Assembly: GCF_001949145.1 (NCBI RefSeq)
Contig: NW_019091510.1
Span: 21,793 to 83,792 of the forward strand
DNA: 62,000 nt
Reading direction: 5' to 3'
From: Acanthaster planci
Taxonomy: Eukaryota; Echinodermata; Asteroidea; Valvatida; Acanthasteridae
Below, one piece after another: positions 37,801 to 49,394 of the stretch (position 1 is its first letter; each line of letters begins with the position of its first letter). The translations under genes were made by a program, and so were the position numbers. The notes under the pieces are model-generated. The model searched no databases and had not been told where the DNA came from. It was given only the letters and a program-made list of their open reading frames with translations.

Positions 37801-40800
37801 CATCATAGCCCACGTCAGCAGTTGGTAAATGTGCAAGTGCAACAAACATCTTTTCTTTTTCATGTGGCTTTATTATTGGCAGGTTTTCTCCAGAGAATCC
37901 CGAATTGTTGACCACACTGGGCTTGTTATATCTCCAGGTAAAGGCTCGGTTCTCTTAATTATTTGTGCTAGTGATAACATAGTCTTGCTCATGTTTTTGG
38001 TTATGGCTTATAACAACCGAGCCACCACTGCCTTAGTAATACAAGAAATTAGTTAAGCGAGCTCAGTTAAAGGAGATTAAGGCTGCATCCGAATCTGTTG
38101 TCTAGAGCTAGGTCTAGGTCTTCGCTCCATTGGAAATGTGTGGAGACGCACAGTCAATAGACCTAGCCATAGCTCTGGAAGCCCGTTTCGGACACGGCCT
38201 AAGAATCCATGTTCATTAGTATACAAGAACCTGTTTCGTGTTCCTGCTTTTAAATAACCTTAGATCAGCCACTGTCAGAATGGGATTGTGTGGAAAGTCC
38301 AAAAGCTGTACTATTTGATTGGTAAAAGACTACAAGACTGTCACATGCATTTAATAACTTTGTCAAACACACTCTGCACCCGCCGTTTTTAGTCGTAGGC
38401 TGACTTTCTTCACACTAGTGGTGCATCTCCTACAGGTGTGTATATGTACGTGCCCTCAACCATTTGTAAGCAACGTTTTACTTAGACGCTTTGACCACTG
38501 ACTTCTTCACAGGTAAACCAGTACCAGCGAGCTTTTGAACACCTTGGCAATGCCTTGACCTATGACCCTAGCAACGTCAAGGTAAGCTGCCTCGAGTACC
38601 TTTGCCATGCTTGGACTAAGCTCAATTGAATGCTGGATGTGTAACTGTAAGTCACGAAACCTGGCAGTGAATTTCAATGTTGGAATGCGTTCACTTTCAG
38701 CAGATGTGGGGAGTGAATTCTAGTCTTGTAATTGATATCAAATGTTGATTTTTTGTGTGTATTCATTGGAAAAAGGTTCAAAATGTTGTGCCCTTAGTAT
38801 TTGCTCACATGCTTGGAACACAGTTGTGGCGGAAAGATGGCACTGCTACAACACCATTTCCCTGGATTGTACAGCCCGTCATTAACAAATCATCCGATTT
38901 TTGTCTTCACCAGGCTATTCTGGCTGCCGGCAGCATGATGCAGCAACACAACGACTTTGACGTGGCGCTCACCAAGTACCGCATCGCAGCCTCGGCTGTG
39001 CCGGAGAGTGCCCCCCTCTGGAATAACATCGGCATGTGCTTCTTTGGCAAGAAGAAATACGTAGCTGTAAGTTCGTTCCACCTGTCCCAGATAGTGAGAG
39101 GCCTATTGACACAGAGGAGATTTGATTAATTTACCGATCAGTATTGTAGCCATTGAGACTGGTTCAGCGCAGTCTCGCTCTCAGAATGCATGGTCTCAGA
39201 AATACTGATCTTGGTCTTAGACCTTAGAATTTTGGTATGAAACCACCACAAGACCAATAAAAATACGCTTAGAAATAGAAATATACAAACATGTTGCCAT
39301 TGTTTTGTTGTTTATATATTGATTCATATTTTGTGCATGTTAGTTTGGTCAAATGCAGCTTTCTTCTCAAGGTGGTCTACTATTTGAAATGGATTTAGTG
39401 GATTTAGATATGGTTACTCTTAAATCAGTATGTACACATTCCATACTTTCACGAGTTTGGGATTTTCTGTCCTGTACTACAGCAGGTCATTCATTTTTAA
39501 CTGAAAAAACAAACAAGAAGTGACAAATTGGCATCTTTCCATCGCAGGCCATAAGCTGCCTGAAGAGGGCGGCATACCTTGCGTCATTTGACTGGCGTAT
39601 CCTATACAACCTGGGTCTGGTCCACCTCACCATGCAGCAGTACGCTTCAGCGTTTCACTTCCTCAGCGCGGCCATCAACCTCAAGCCCAAGATGGGACAG
39701 CTGTTCATGCTCCTCGCAGGTTTGTTTTTGGCAACAAAGCTGCCTGCCGATGAAATCAATTGGACCTGCATGTTGTATGAAGAGCTACGTTGAAGAACTA
39801 GAATACTAAGTTGCTGTGTAAAGTGAAGCCTGCTTGGTGCATCCATGTTTGTGCATAAACCTATGGGAAACTCCAAATTGGGTCATGTTGCATTCTTGAG
39901 GTCTGGATGATGTCACTGATTCTTGATTCTTCTCTCTGATTGGTCAATTGACAGCTATTCCATCTTTCACACTCAAAACTCAAAGGGGCAAAAATAGTGT
40001 CTATGGGGAAAATCTGAATTATTGACACAAACTCTGAACCTTTACATCAAATGTGCCTGAAATCTCATTATTTATGCGCCATAAACATTTCCTGCACTGT
40101 ACTGAAAAGGCTTTAGGTATTTCTTTCACATTGCTGCCAAAAAAGAGGAAAGCATGCAAAACCCTGTACAAAGTGAATGGAGAGTTGCCCCTTTGCCCAG
40201 ACGTGAGTGCAATAAATGGAACAACCTCCGACCTCGAGAATATCTTTATCTGTAATCTAAAACAATGTGTCAACTAAGCAGATACGCTGAAACCCCAAAG
40301 AACAATCAATAAACAATGCAAATGCATGCACATTGCACTGCTGATGAATGTTATTGAGGCTTTTTCACTAATGCGTCATACTGCCAATAAAAACGGGCCG
40401 TGTGTTGTTTGTTTATATTGTACTTACACGTTGCAGTTTGAGTACATCATTCAGAATTTGTCGTACTCATTTCATTATGTTCTGCAAATACTCACGAGAA
40501 TTCAACATGTTCGTGCCCTGGAGGCGTCAAAAACTCTGTATGAGGAATGACAGGCTAGCCAGCTTGCAAATTTATATCCAGCAAGAAATGAGACCAAGGG
40601 GTACCCCCCCAACATGTACAATCGCTATACACACTCTAGACTACTGTTATCTAACACCCCCCCATGTCTGAAAAGAATTCCTCAGATTCCAGTGAAACAG
40701 TGACCAACACAAAGCAGGAGGGTTCTCTCCGTCTCATATCTTGCTTCATATGCGCAAATTAATGCTTCTTTATGATAACTTCAAGTCAGTGAGCAAGTTG

Positions 40801-43768
40801 GAATTTAAAAAATGACCTGGCCAGATCATTCAAGAACAGAGCACCTGATGAATGCAGTTCCAACCTGAACATGTTCATCGGTGTATGTGATTCGGCCTGC
40901 GGCTGACATTGATCTCAAGTGATTTATGGTGCTGCACGTACAGCAGGCACTTTTAGGTTCAAAATATGCACTGTTTTTTTTACATATGGGCGTTTAAAAG
41001 GGAAATGTACAGGTTTTTAAAAAAAATAGTTTCTGGATAAACCTGAAAATGAATCAGAGTAACATGTGGCCCTATGGGGCTTGGCCGATTCTGCTCAATG
41101 CACCTGCTTTGATTTAGCCAGCAACCGGGTCATTCCATACCTTCTCACCTCTATGAGAATGGTTTGAATCAGTGAGGGCCAAAAATGAAACAAAAAAAGT
41201 CAGAAAACAAATGGTCATTTGGAGATTAGCTTTGGTGGTCGACAAAATCTCATAAATTTGCACGTGTAGTCACGAATGAACAAAGTGGCGGATGCCGTTC
41301 TCAGAGTAAGGAACCCATATACTTCATGTTCTTTACAGTTGCCTTGACACATCTTGACGACACTGAAAATGCAAAGCAAGCGTACCAACAGGCTGTGCAA
41401 CTTGATCCGTAAGTTACTGAGAGTTCTGTGGCCTACAGAGTGTGGTTAGATGTATGTATGTGTGTAAAGGGCATTAATGCGAGAACCAGCGTGTGAACCA
41501 ACACGTGCGCATACTCCATTCTATTGCACTTCACTTCAAAATGACGTCACACTTTGGTACTCTATAGGGAATGTGTGAATAGGCAAACCTTTGCTATCTG
41601 AACTAAATTGGGACATCAACGCCGTGGTTGGAAACTTGGTATGTGCTATCCATTATCTAGGAGCCTTCTCAGAGGGAAAAAAAATGAAGAGTTTGATAAA
41701 TTTGGTGCGACAAGAAATTTACTCACTGAAATCATGAAACTCCACGTAAGACCAAGTGCAATGTTCTTTCCTACCGTCACATGATCCTAGCCTGAAATAG
41801 CCTCTGGAAAATGGAAGCACATTGTGGCTTTCAACTTGATGAACAAAACAAAATGATTTCGTCTGTGAACTTTTGTAGCAAAGATGCCAGCATCCTTCTG
41901 AACTACTCCCTGTTTCTCTACAACCTCGGCGATCGCAAAGGGGCCACAAAACACTTCAGTGCATACGAGCAGAGCTTGCAGAAGCTGAGAGAGGCAGGAA
42001 CTGTTGATGTAGACCCAGAGGTGAGACTGCTGACTTCATTTCAACTTAGCTTTACTTTCAAGGCTCTTATGTTGCAGTAATTCTGCCATCGCACATGGGT
42101 TTCGATATAACCACTGGAACGATGGACTGAGGCCACTGATTTTTAAGGTCGGTCTTGCAGCATGGACTAGTACAAGGCTAGCACTCAAGTGGTTTGTAAC
42201 ATAGTGCTCTGTGAATTCTGAAATTTTGTGAAAACAAAAATTGAGCTTCATTTTCTTTTGCGTAAAAGGTTGGTGCACATTTTGTACAAGCGTATGTATT
42301 ACATAATTGCGATTGCACAGTATACCTTTACATTTACTGTATTGTATGTGGTGTGTTCTGGTCTAGTAAATTTTATGAGAGGCTGACGGTGTGGTCTTTT
42401 TTTTTTCAAGAAATTCAACCCCTGACACACTAAAAATTAATCCTCTAACTTATGGAGCAGAAAATCTGAATCTTCAGGGACTGGATGGATGTTTGTAGTA
42501 CGCTGGGTTTAGTGGTAAACATTCATTTCTTAGAGTAAGCAGAGCCAAGACGTTGAAATATCACCTGCCCATTGATTGTTCTAACCCTAACAGTCCTCAC
42601 ACTTCCAACAGGTGGAATGAGGTCTATTGGGGTTGATGACAAATTTGCCTGCGGTGTTCTCAGATCAACTGAAAATGCACGGATGGAATGGTGGCTTGAA
42701 ACCTCTTAACTGATTGGGAATTTCTGTAGGATCATATTAATTGTAGGACAAACTCATACATTGTGTGAAATGTTGGGTTCTGCTACATTCAGCTGGCCTG
42801 ATTCTTTGGCACGACTGATTCTATTATTTTTTGCTTTGCATCCAGAAAATATACAAATGTGGTTTTATGGAGTATCTAATGTATCAAACATACTGGCCAT
42901 CGAGTTTAATGGCCAGTATGTTGCATTGCTATTGCACTGACTTGTACCTTCTATGGCACAGCGCAGACATCCGGGAGATTCACAGAAATGTGGGTAGCAA
43001 CTACACCGCACTGACGAAAATAACTGCAACGAGTGTGTGCGTACGTGTAGCCTGATCCTTGGACTGGCTGGTGCGTGCGTACGTCACCGTGGTCACTGTT
43101 TTCACCGGCATGGTACCTGCCATTTTGCCTGAATCCCAGTTGTCCATGCTGCCCCATACAAACATTTCTACCTTCTGCTTTCTTTCATCATTTTCCAAAT
43201 CTTGAGCAATCAGGCTGGACGTTTGTGATCACCCATTCCAAAACCAGGCTGAAAGCTTGTTAGTTGTTATCCAGGAAATGAAACCAGTACAATGTATGCT
43301 CAGGAGCAATGGAAATTTAACAACTTTCACTGCCTGCAATCGCCAAAGTTTTCTGCAGAGAAAATATTAATGTGGATCACTCTGAAGTGTGAAAATCAGC
43401 AGTGGGGGAGACGAATTGTCAAACGTCAACATTGCCCACCTCAGCCTGGTTTTGGAAAGATGGGGACATTTTGAAACAGGTGGATTGTTGTTGTTGCTTA
43501 ACTGATCAGTTAATTTTACTTACGTCCCATGCAGCTCATCGATACAGCTAGTAAGCTAGGGCCAGCCTTGCAAGTGGGCGAGAACCTTGTTTGGAAGGAC
43601 AAGACCAGCCAGCTGACAGCCGCATCTGCACCGCTGCCCGCCCCACCGGCCTACGCCGATGCATCAGCCGAGATCCTGGAGAATGCCCCTTCACCTCCGA
43701 CCCACGACCCTGCCGCATCAGAGAGGAATAGCAACTCCATGAGCGAAAGAGAAGCTCTACCATCTTAG
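25896..43768 (+). CDS. BBS4: Bardet-Biedl syndrome 4 protein (BBSome subunit), 13 coding exons
   Basis: BBS4 is a TPR protein of the BBSome, which carries membrane proteins to and from cilia; it also acts at centriolar satellites. Exons: 25896-25931, 29342-29417, 30454-30533, 32078-32253, 34982-35108, 36437-36564, 37883-37937, 38513-38581, 38914-39066, 39548-39719, 41339-41408, 41879-42020, 43535-43768. All introns are GT-AG and every phase agrees. The total of 1518 bases gives 505 residues, against 519 in human. Signature stretches, close to vertebrate BBS4, include [17 protein letters not shown] (exon 3), [10 protein letters not shown] (exon 4), [15 protein letters not shown] (exon 6), [18 protein letters not shown] (exon 7), [17 protein letters not shown] and [13 protein letters not shown] (exon 9) and [11 protein letters not shown] (exon 10). 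TPR repeats fill about residues 70-400; the Pro/Ser/Ala-rich tail (last about 60 residues) is poorly conserved, as in the family. Exon 1 ([12 protein letters not shown]) was chosen by its start, donor and phase and is the least certain. The N gap lies in intron 4. Candidate AATAAA: 44656, 46079. Confidence 0.95.
28020..28170. repeat. Cluster of TACATGTACATG tracts
   Basis: Three separate tracts of alternating ACATGT (about 28020-28037, 28103-28118 and 28152-28170) lie within BBS4 intron 1. The motif is its own reverse complement. Confidence 0.7.
29503..29621. mobile_element. 119-bp MITE, copy A, BBS4 intron 2
   Basis: It begins GGCTTCATCCGAATCTG and ends CGGATACGGCC; the ends are imperfect inverted repeats (GGC...TCCGAA). 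A TCA trinucleotide flanks both sides (29500-29502 and 29622-29624). Nearly the same sequence, equally 119 bp, occurs at 38081. It lies 85 bp after the exon 2 donor. Confidence 0.75.
31391..31446. repeat. TACATGTA-rich inverted pair
   Basis: CATACATGTACATGTAC and CATACATGTACATGTATG lie about 35 bp apart. Each is largely self-complementary, so the stretch can fold in several ways. Similar tracts recur through the window. Confidence 0.6.
33617..33650. repeat. Perfect 14-bp hairpin at gap edge
   Basis: GTCTTCAGGAGACT is followed by the loop TCAGGC and then the exact reverse complement AGTCTCCTGAAGAC. It ends 13 bases before the run of N, inside BBS4 intron 4. Confidence 0.85.
33664..34575. other. 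Assembly gap (912 N)
   Basis: An unresolved run of N inside BBS4 intron 4. Exon 4 ends with CT of a Leu codon and exon 5 starts with the matching G, so no coding exon is likely to be hidden in the gap. The reading frame that appears to cross the N run is an artefact. Confidence 0.97.
34651..34843 (-). repeat. Reverse-oriented copies of the CTCAATCCTCC minisatellite motif
   Basis: GATTTTGAAGGACTCAGG (about 34653), GAGGATTTTGCTGGATTGAG (34755) and GGAGGATTTTCAAGGATTTA (about 34823) are diverged reverse complements of the CTCAATCCTCCAAAATCCTC unit found at 53869-54490. They sit just after the N gap, so the gap probably spans more of this array. Confidence 0.55.
36582..36775 (+). mobile_element. 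tRNA-derived SINE, truncated, BBS4 intron 6
   Basis: The segment from AGTCAGGTTGGAATAGTGG carries a polymerase III B-box-like GGGTTCAAATCC. It then runs through GTCCACATGTGGATT, CCCAGAATATTCCTCTGGGG and TTTTCCTCCCACC to CTGTAACTGCTTCTCATTG. It matches the longer minus-strand copy at 53052-53452 block by block. It begins only about 17 bp after the exon 6 donor (36565). Confidence 0.75.
38081..38199. mobile_element. 119-bp MITE, copy B, BBS4 intron 7
   Basis: It begins GGCTGCATCCGAATCTGTTG and ends TTTCGGACACGGCC. It is flanked by TAA on both sides (38078-38080 and 38200-38202). It has the same length and plan as copy A at 29503. A 3-bp target duplication of T-N-A type fits PIF/Harbinger-like elements, although copy A has TCA rather than TWA. 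Confidence 0.78.
40566..40755. mobile_element. Palindromic MITE, diverged copy
   Basis: The left end TATATCCAGCAAGAAATGAG and the right end CTCATATCTTGCTTCATATG are imperfect inverted repeats, with C-runs and G-runs inside. The internal order (CTGAAAAGAATTCC, AGATTCCAGTGAAAC, AGGAGGGTTCTC) parallels the element at 48262. It lies in BBS4 intron 10. Confidence 0.55.
42887..42922. repeat. Perfect 14-bp hairpin, BBS4 intron 12
   Basis: AACATACTGGCCAT, the loop CGAGTTTA, then ATGGCCAGTATGTT. Confidence 0.8.
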
Positions 43769-46700
43769 TTAAGAAAGGCTCTGGTGCCTGTGTATGACTG
43801 ACATTGGGAGCATTTTAAAAAAAAAAATTAAAAAAATTTAAATTAAAAAAAAAAAAAGAGTCACAGGTCTCCTGTGCTGCTTCTGAGTTAAAGACTTCAA
43901 AAATATTTTTTGCACAGTATAAGACAGTAGGTTTGCTGAAAATTTTTCAAACAATATTGCCCATTTTTATCATTCTGCCAAACTGAGTGATAGGCCAACT
44001 TTAAAACAGAGACTCAGCTTGCTATGATTAAAACATGAACACACTAACTGCCATAGATAGCTCTGTGCCTCATTTTGTAGGATCCAGTAACATTCAGATG
44101 GGCCGGTTTGGTTTTACAGGTAATTCAAGGGCTGACGTTAGCCATCAGCAAAACGCACTCACACTGGAACCTTTTGGTCAAGCTGCCCTGTGGTTGTAAC
44201 CTTTACTATTGGGATGTGTGCCCTCTTGTGGTTATCATTGCACACATTGGTGTTGGGGATATCTTTATGGTTTTTGCCCCTGCATTTTGGTGTATTCATC
44301 TCTAGTTCATTCACCAAACACACGACACGTTTTTTGCCTCACTGGTTTGTTTTAGTCTCGCACATTTTGCAAAATCTGTGAACGGCACCAAACACTGCAA
44401 AGTGGGGACCATTTAGAAAACTACAGATTTTTTGGCACAACTCAGTAAGGTTGACTTGACACGCTGCCGACTTTGTTTTACATGTGAATGAGCACGCAGG
44501 TGAATGTTTTCCTAGCTGTAACTATAAACTGATGATTTCATTTTTTGTGACTTCGTGAGTAGCCACTGCCTTTGGTTTGGTTCACACAGATGGTGGCAAA
44601 ACACAATCTATGTGTTCTCTCCATCATTTCCTGATGCCATTTGTTGTCAAAACTGAATAAACCGCTTGCTGACAGTACTATTTGTGGTCGTAAATTTTGA
44701 CTTTGTAAAGAGGCACGCAGCCAATTTTTGACATGCAACCAACACTATACATGTATATACCAATACAAAAGAGTCTTGTGAACTCTTTGTATCGATATCT
44801 TATCGGAACTACATACCGGTATTCTGACACCCTGAGCCGTGCTCAGAGTGACAACAACAGGCTATTCACAGCAGCCAAGTCCAAGATACGATATGCAACC
44901 GCCGTTTTTTTTACTTTGTGTACAAAAGAAATGGGGGATAATGGTGTTCAGATGTCTGCCAGAGGTGAGTTGAGGCATGCTTGACATCAGCTGTGCCTGT
45001 GTTTATAGATAGCCAGATCAGTGGTTAGCTGTAACCCAGTCATTGTGCATCAGGTGTGCAAGTTGGTGGAGTAACTGCCAATGATTAGCCTATGGGAGGT
45101 AGTCCCACTGGACTGCGCCACTGTTGGATCCTATGGAGGCTGGGAGACTGAGTCCTTTCAGCCTTGGGGATAGTTGGCCCGATGGACCTTGTTAAAATCT
45201 TCAGAGAAGTCGCCTTGACAGATGATGCAAAAATGATGCGTCTGGCAGTGGCAGCGTTTCTAGCCAAAATATCCAGGAGGGCCAGTGCCGAGGGAAACTT
45301 TCTGTCCATTTCTTTGAAGAATAGACATTGTGGTATCACAGTTATTAGTCTGCATTCTTATTGATATCCTGAATGCATTTTGGAACATCCAAGTAATAGT
45401 GAAAAACTACACTTTGTTTACATCTTCCATTGTACACCCAAAACAGCTCCTTCAGATATGAAGCAGCTTTTAATTGCAAAGCCAATCTCTGCCAGTCTGA
45501 GAATCCCACATTCTAGAAAGCTCTGGCAGGATCTCAAGTAATCTCATGTAACTTGCCTGAACAGCAGCAGTGTTGATAGTGGCAACAGTTGGAACCTGTA
45601 TTCAAATTCTCTGGATATATCTGTATGCTCTGAAAATCATCTGAAATGAGGATAAACTTGTCTCCTGCGATTTTTTTCTGCCTTTTCCCTTTCATTTTTG
45701 TATGCAAATTTATTTTTCTCAAAGCATTTAACTTCCACAATATAAGTTTTTGGAGGTAGAATGATATAACTGTGCAAATTTACTTATGCAAGAAGGTCTT
45801 AGAAAATCTTGATTTGCACCCACCCGCAGGCATGTACATATTTTTCACATACGTTGTATATTTAGTGACAGGTGTAACTATTTACTCCATCACTAGTGTT
45901 GAAGAGTGCAGGGTAATATGCAATGACTGGATGACCCATATTTGGGTGAAGCATGCTTGTTACCGTATTTTGTGGTTGCTGTTTCATGTATGGTTTGAAT
46001 TTCATGGGAACTCTCAAATTTCTGTGATATGGTTATTCATGGCTATGAATGTACATACGAAGCTTAATTCTAATTGTGAATAAAGTTTCATATGAGAGAT
46101 ACAGAAAAAGTGTGGAATTGAGTATTCTTTGGAGTTGGAGTTTATCTCGGGAGAGTATTTTCAAATGAAATGAAATCAACTTACTTATCATTGTGTGTGT
46201 ACTCAGGAGTTGCATATTTCTACTGTGGAGGGAATGTCAAAAGGAAGAATGAAAGCAGTGAGCGGAACTGGAATATTTAGTTTGCTGTTGGTTTTGTGAG
46301 AGTTTTAATGTGGACAAAAATGCACCTTGGAGGCATAATTTTATGACCCTTTTTCGTTGGAAGATATATGGTTTATTTGCATCAAGTCATTGGATCACCA
46401 TGGGGCTACAAAACACGATTAGCAATCAAAGCTTTAATTCAATGTATCTCAAAGATCTTGGACAGTTGTAAAATATTTGTACAAATTTGATGTTACATGC
46501 ATTTTGTTTTTGTGGGTGAGGGCATTTTAGTCGCCTTTGATAGTTGTTGCTGTTTGTCAAACTGTAGAGGGCGGCAAATTTACATGAAATAATGTGGAAC
46601 ACTTGGGGGCGGCAAACATCTATCTATCAAAACAAACTAGGTGAGTCGAGTGACGACGAACGTCGTCGTATCAGGTACGGTGCAGACAGACAAACTACTT

Positions 46701-47193
46701 GAACTAACGTCAGGCCCACTCATGTCCGTAGAACTTGTACTGATTTTGTACTAGGCCAAATTGTGTAAGTTGTCTTGCTTTTTTGGGTGGGGGGACGAAG
46801 AAACAAGCAAGTTTTTCAAATTTGTTTGTTTCGACTGAAGTCTTTGATATGAAAACCAGCAGTTGGTGTGTGAATAGACTATTAGCCCCATTGGCGCTAG
46901 CGTGGCACGGACTCTTGCTACCGTTCACCTTAGTCACATCCATGTATGCAATTTGCGTGTCGGCGTAGTGAAAATGTTCGGCTCACCCTCTTAGTTATAA
47001 TCATCTAGATCATCTAGATCATGTGCGTAAAAATGATTTTAAGTTGCATTGGCATAATTTGCTCTGTGAAAATACTGGGCTTGTGTTACCCTGAAAGTCT
47101 CATTGGGTTGGTGCATAGCGTGCATAGGGTGTCAAAAGATGTCAGTGTATGGACAGGATGGAAGTCTCCTTTAATACGTGCTTTTCACAATAG
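43769..47193. other. BBS4 3' flank, no gene recognised
   Basis: It starts with an A/T-only tract (about 43817-43858). AATAAA occurs at 44656-44661 and 46079-46084 and either could end the BBS4 transcript. Short open frames on both strands near 45085-45364 show no family motif. Confidence 0.35.
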
Positions 47194-47326
47194 TGCACCT
47201 CAAAGGGTTTGCAACGCGCTGGCCAATTACAACGCCCGAAATCTGTCGACCCCTTCCAAATGCGCATTGGTTGACAGATTTTGTGCATTGTGATTGGCCA
47301 ACACGTTGCAAACTCTTGGAGGCGCA
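47194..47326. mobile_element. Palindromic MITE-like element
   Basis: A 58-base arm (GCACCTCAAAGGGTTTGCAA ... CTGTCGACC, to 47251) faces an inverted copy from 47269 (GGTTGACAG ... GTTGCAAACTCTTGGAGGCGC). They are separated by 17 bases. The pairing has a few mismatches. Non-coding. Confidence 0.7.
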
Positions 47327-47639
47327 TTTCTCTGAACTTGAGTTCAAAGCCTGGTGTTGCACATGTATACAAGTATAACTTCAGAACTGTAAGGTTTTCA
47401 GATACACCTATTGCAGCATAGGAAAGTTGTGGCCATTTCGATTGTAAGGAGTCTAAGGTTTTTATCTATTATAAATTTTCGTGCCCTAAAATTTCATACA
47501 CCCTTTCTTGATATGGATAGATGTACTTTACATGTGGAGATGAGGGGCTTCATTTATCTTAAATGTATCGATATATAAATCTAATTAAAATTGTGAGGAA
47601 AGACTGACTAGCACGGAAGCAGAACTTACTAACTTTGAT

Positions 47640-47870
47640 GGGGCATCATCTTCAGCAGTATGACAGTTTGACCAATGACAGCGCTGCTCCTGTCTTTCTC
47701 TTTTTGTCCCTCTCACCCTTAAATGAAAACTTAACTGTAATTGGTCACTGGCATAGAGAAGAGATTGGACTAATTGCAGCTGTCATTTTAGGGCAAAAGG
47801 GACAGAAAAAGGTACCGTTAGGAGCCACACTGTAATTGGTCAAGCTGTCATAATGCTGAGAATGATGACC
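47640..47870. mobile_element. Palindromic MITE-like element with about 80-bp arms
   Basis: The left arm (ATCATCTTCAGCAGTATGAC, TTTGACCAATGACAG, CTGTCTTTCTCTTTTTGTCC) is mirrored at 47793-47870 by an inverted copy (GGGACAGAAAAAGGTACC, CTGTAATTGGTCAAGC, TGTCATAATGCTGAGAATGA). The arms are separated by a unique centre. Confidence 0.7.
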
Positions 47871-48261
47871 TTTCAATGAACATGTACTCAGAGCGAGTAC
47901 GGCTGTTGAGCACAATCTTTGAAAGTGCAAATTTCAAATTTGTGCGTGAAATTTTAAAATTCTGCACAACACAAAATTGTTGACAGCGATAAAATTGCGA
48001 GTTACATAAATCACAGGCAACAATAAGAGACTGACAACAACTACATGTACATGTTTTGCATGGATTTAAGCTTCATATCTATTGTTGGTAACATGTCAGA
48101 CAAAATTTTACCCGTTAGTTTCAAGCTTTTTGATGAATAGGCTTACATGTATTGCCTCTTGAGAGCTATTAAATTCCCCCGTTGACAATTTAATTCAGAC
48201 TTAACTTCCCTCTAAAAAAATTCCTAGAGCCAATAATCAGAAAAAAAAGAATTTGCAATAA

Positions 48262-48460
48262 AAGTTATATCCAGCACAATATGTGGCAAAGGGGGACCCC
48301 CCAATGTGATGCACAAACTACAGTATATACATGTACCCTAAAGCTATTGGGCCTACTGCACTCGCTCGAAATCTGAAAGGAGTTCCAAAGATTCCGTCAA
48401 AACAAAAGAAGACACAATAGAGGGGGGGTCCCCTTTGCCACATATTGTGCATCAAATGAT
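48262..48460. mobile_element. Palindromic MITE, well-preserved copy
   Basis: GCACAATATGTGGCAAAGGG (48274) plus a G/C run faces CCCTTTGCCACATATTGTGC (ending 48450): at least 20 exactly inverted bases, extending into the G/C run. The same family is found, diverged, at 40566-40755. Confidence 0.75.
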
Positions 48461-49224
48461 AAAAGTAGCATCTCCCGACAAAACAATTAACAATCAGGGA
48501 AAACAAGGATTTTGAAATTACTCTGAAAGTACTACTGTACATCATGTACATGTACATTTATGAACATGTAGTTTGTTCTGGACTTCTAGCCTTTACTCGA
48601 GGCAACAGCGAGCATGTTTCCCAGCTTGACTGGTGCCCATCCCAGCAATTGAGAGAGCTGGAGACTTCTGAGGAATGGGAACCAGTCTACATGTCTATAA
48701 ATTTATCCCAGCATCCCCACCCGCCGGCGAAGGCTAACCATCATGACTCCCTTTAAGAATCGCACAGTTCCAGGCACAAAGATTTGTGCAAATTCAAAGA
48801 TTAGGCTCAATGCTAGCTGTGCAGATTTGTGCAACCTAATGAATATTGCGCAAGGAAAATGGCACAAGTTGTGCAAATTTAATATGGAGCACTTTTAAAG
48901 ATTTGCACCGAGCACCGCTAGTCAGTCTTCCATAGTGTGGGCTAACAGAATTCATAAAATTCTCATAGCTTTCCCCATTTTAATTAGATACATGTACACG
49001 TATTTGGTAAATAAAGCTCTACCCAGTCAACATGTACATGTACAATACATGGAACTGTATCAAAAATGGATCCCGTAAGAAATCTCAGGGCGTAACTATT
49101 TGTGAGCGCAGAGTACATGTAAGTCTTTACAATCAAAAAAGCCCAAACTTTCCTATTGCACTTTGTAAGGTTTGTAATTTAACCTTACAATTCTGGAAGT
49201 ACACTGTAGGTGCCAAGATGATCA

Positions 49225-49253
49225 TACATACATGTACAGTGTACATGTATGTA
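49225..49253. repeat. Perfect palindrome of TACATG units
   Basis: TACATACATGTACA, one G, then TGTACATGTATGTA; 14 bp on each side. It lies about 140 bp before the phosphatase start codon. Confidence 0.8.
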
Positions 49254-49394
49254 CATGTAGCTTACTGAAGATTGCCAGCTGTAGAACTGAATATGTACTC
49301 GTCATGTTTGTATCTCTCCTTTGTGACAGCAGAGACTTTAGTGATGGTGGCATTGGTGATCGTGTACTGTAGTGGTTAGGTGATACCAGCAACC

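Noticed and set aside
45085-45364. Overlapping plus and minus frames of 66-84 codons
   Set aside because: They look protein-like in composition but I cannot assign a family, and they have no start, splice or neighbour support.
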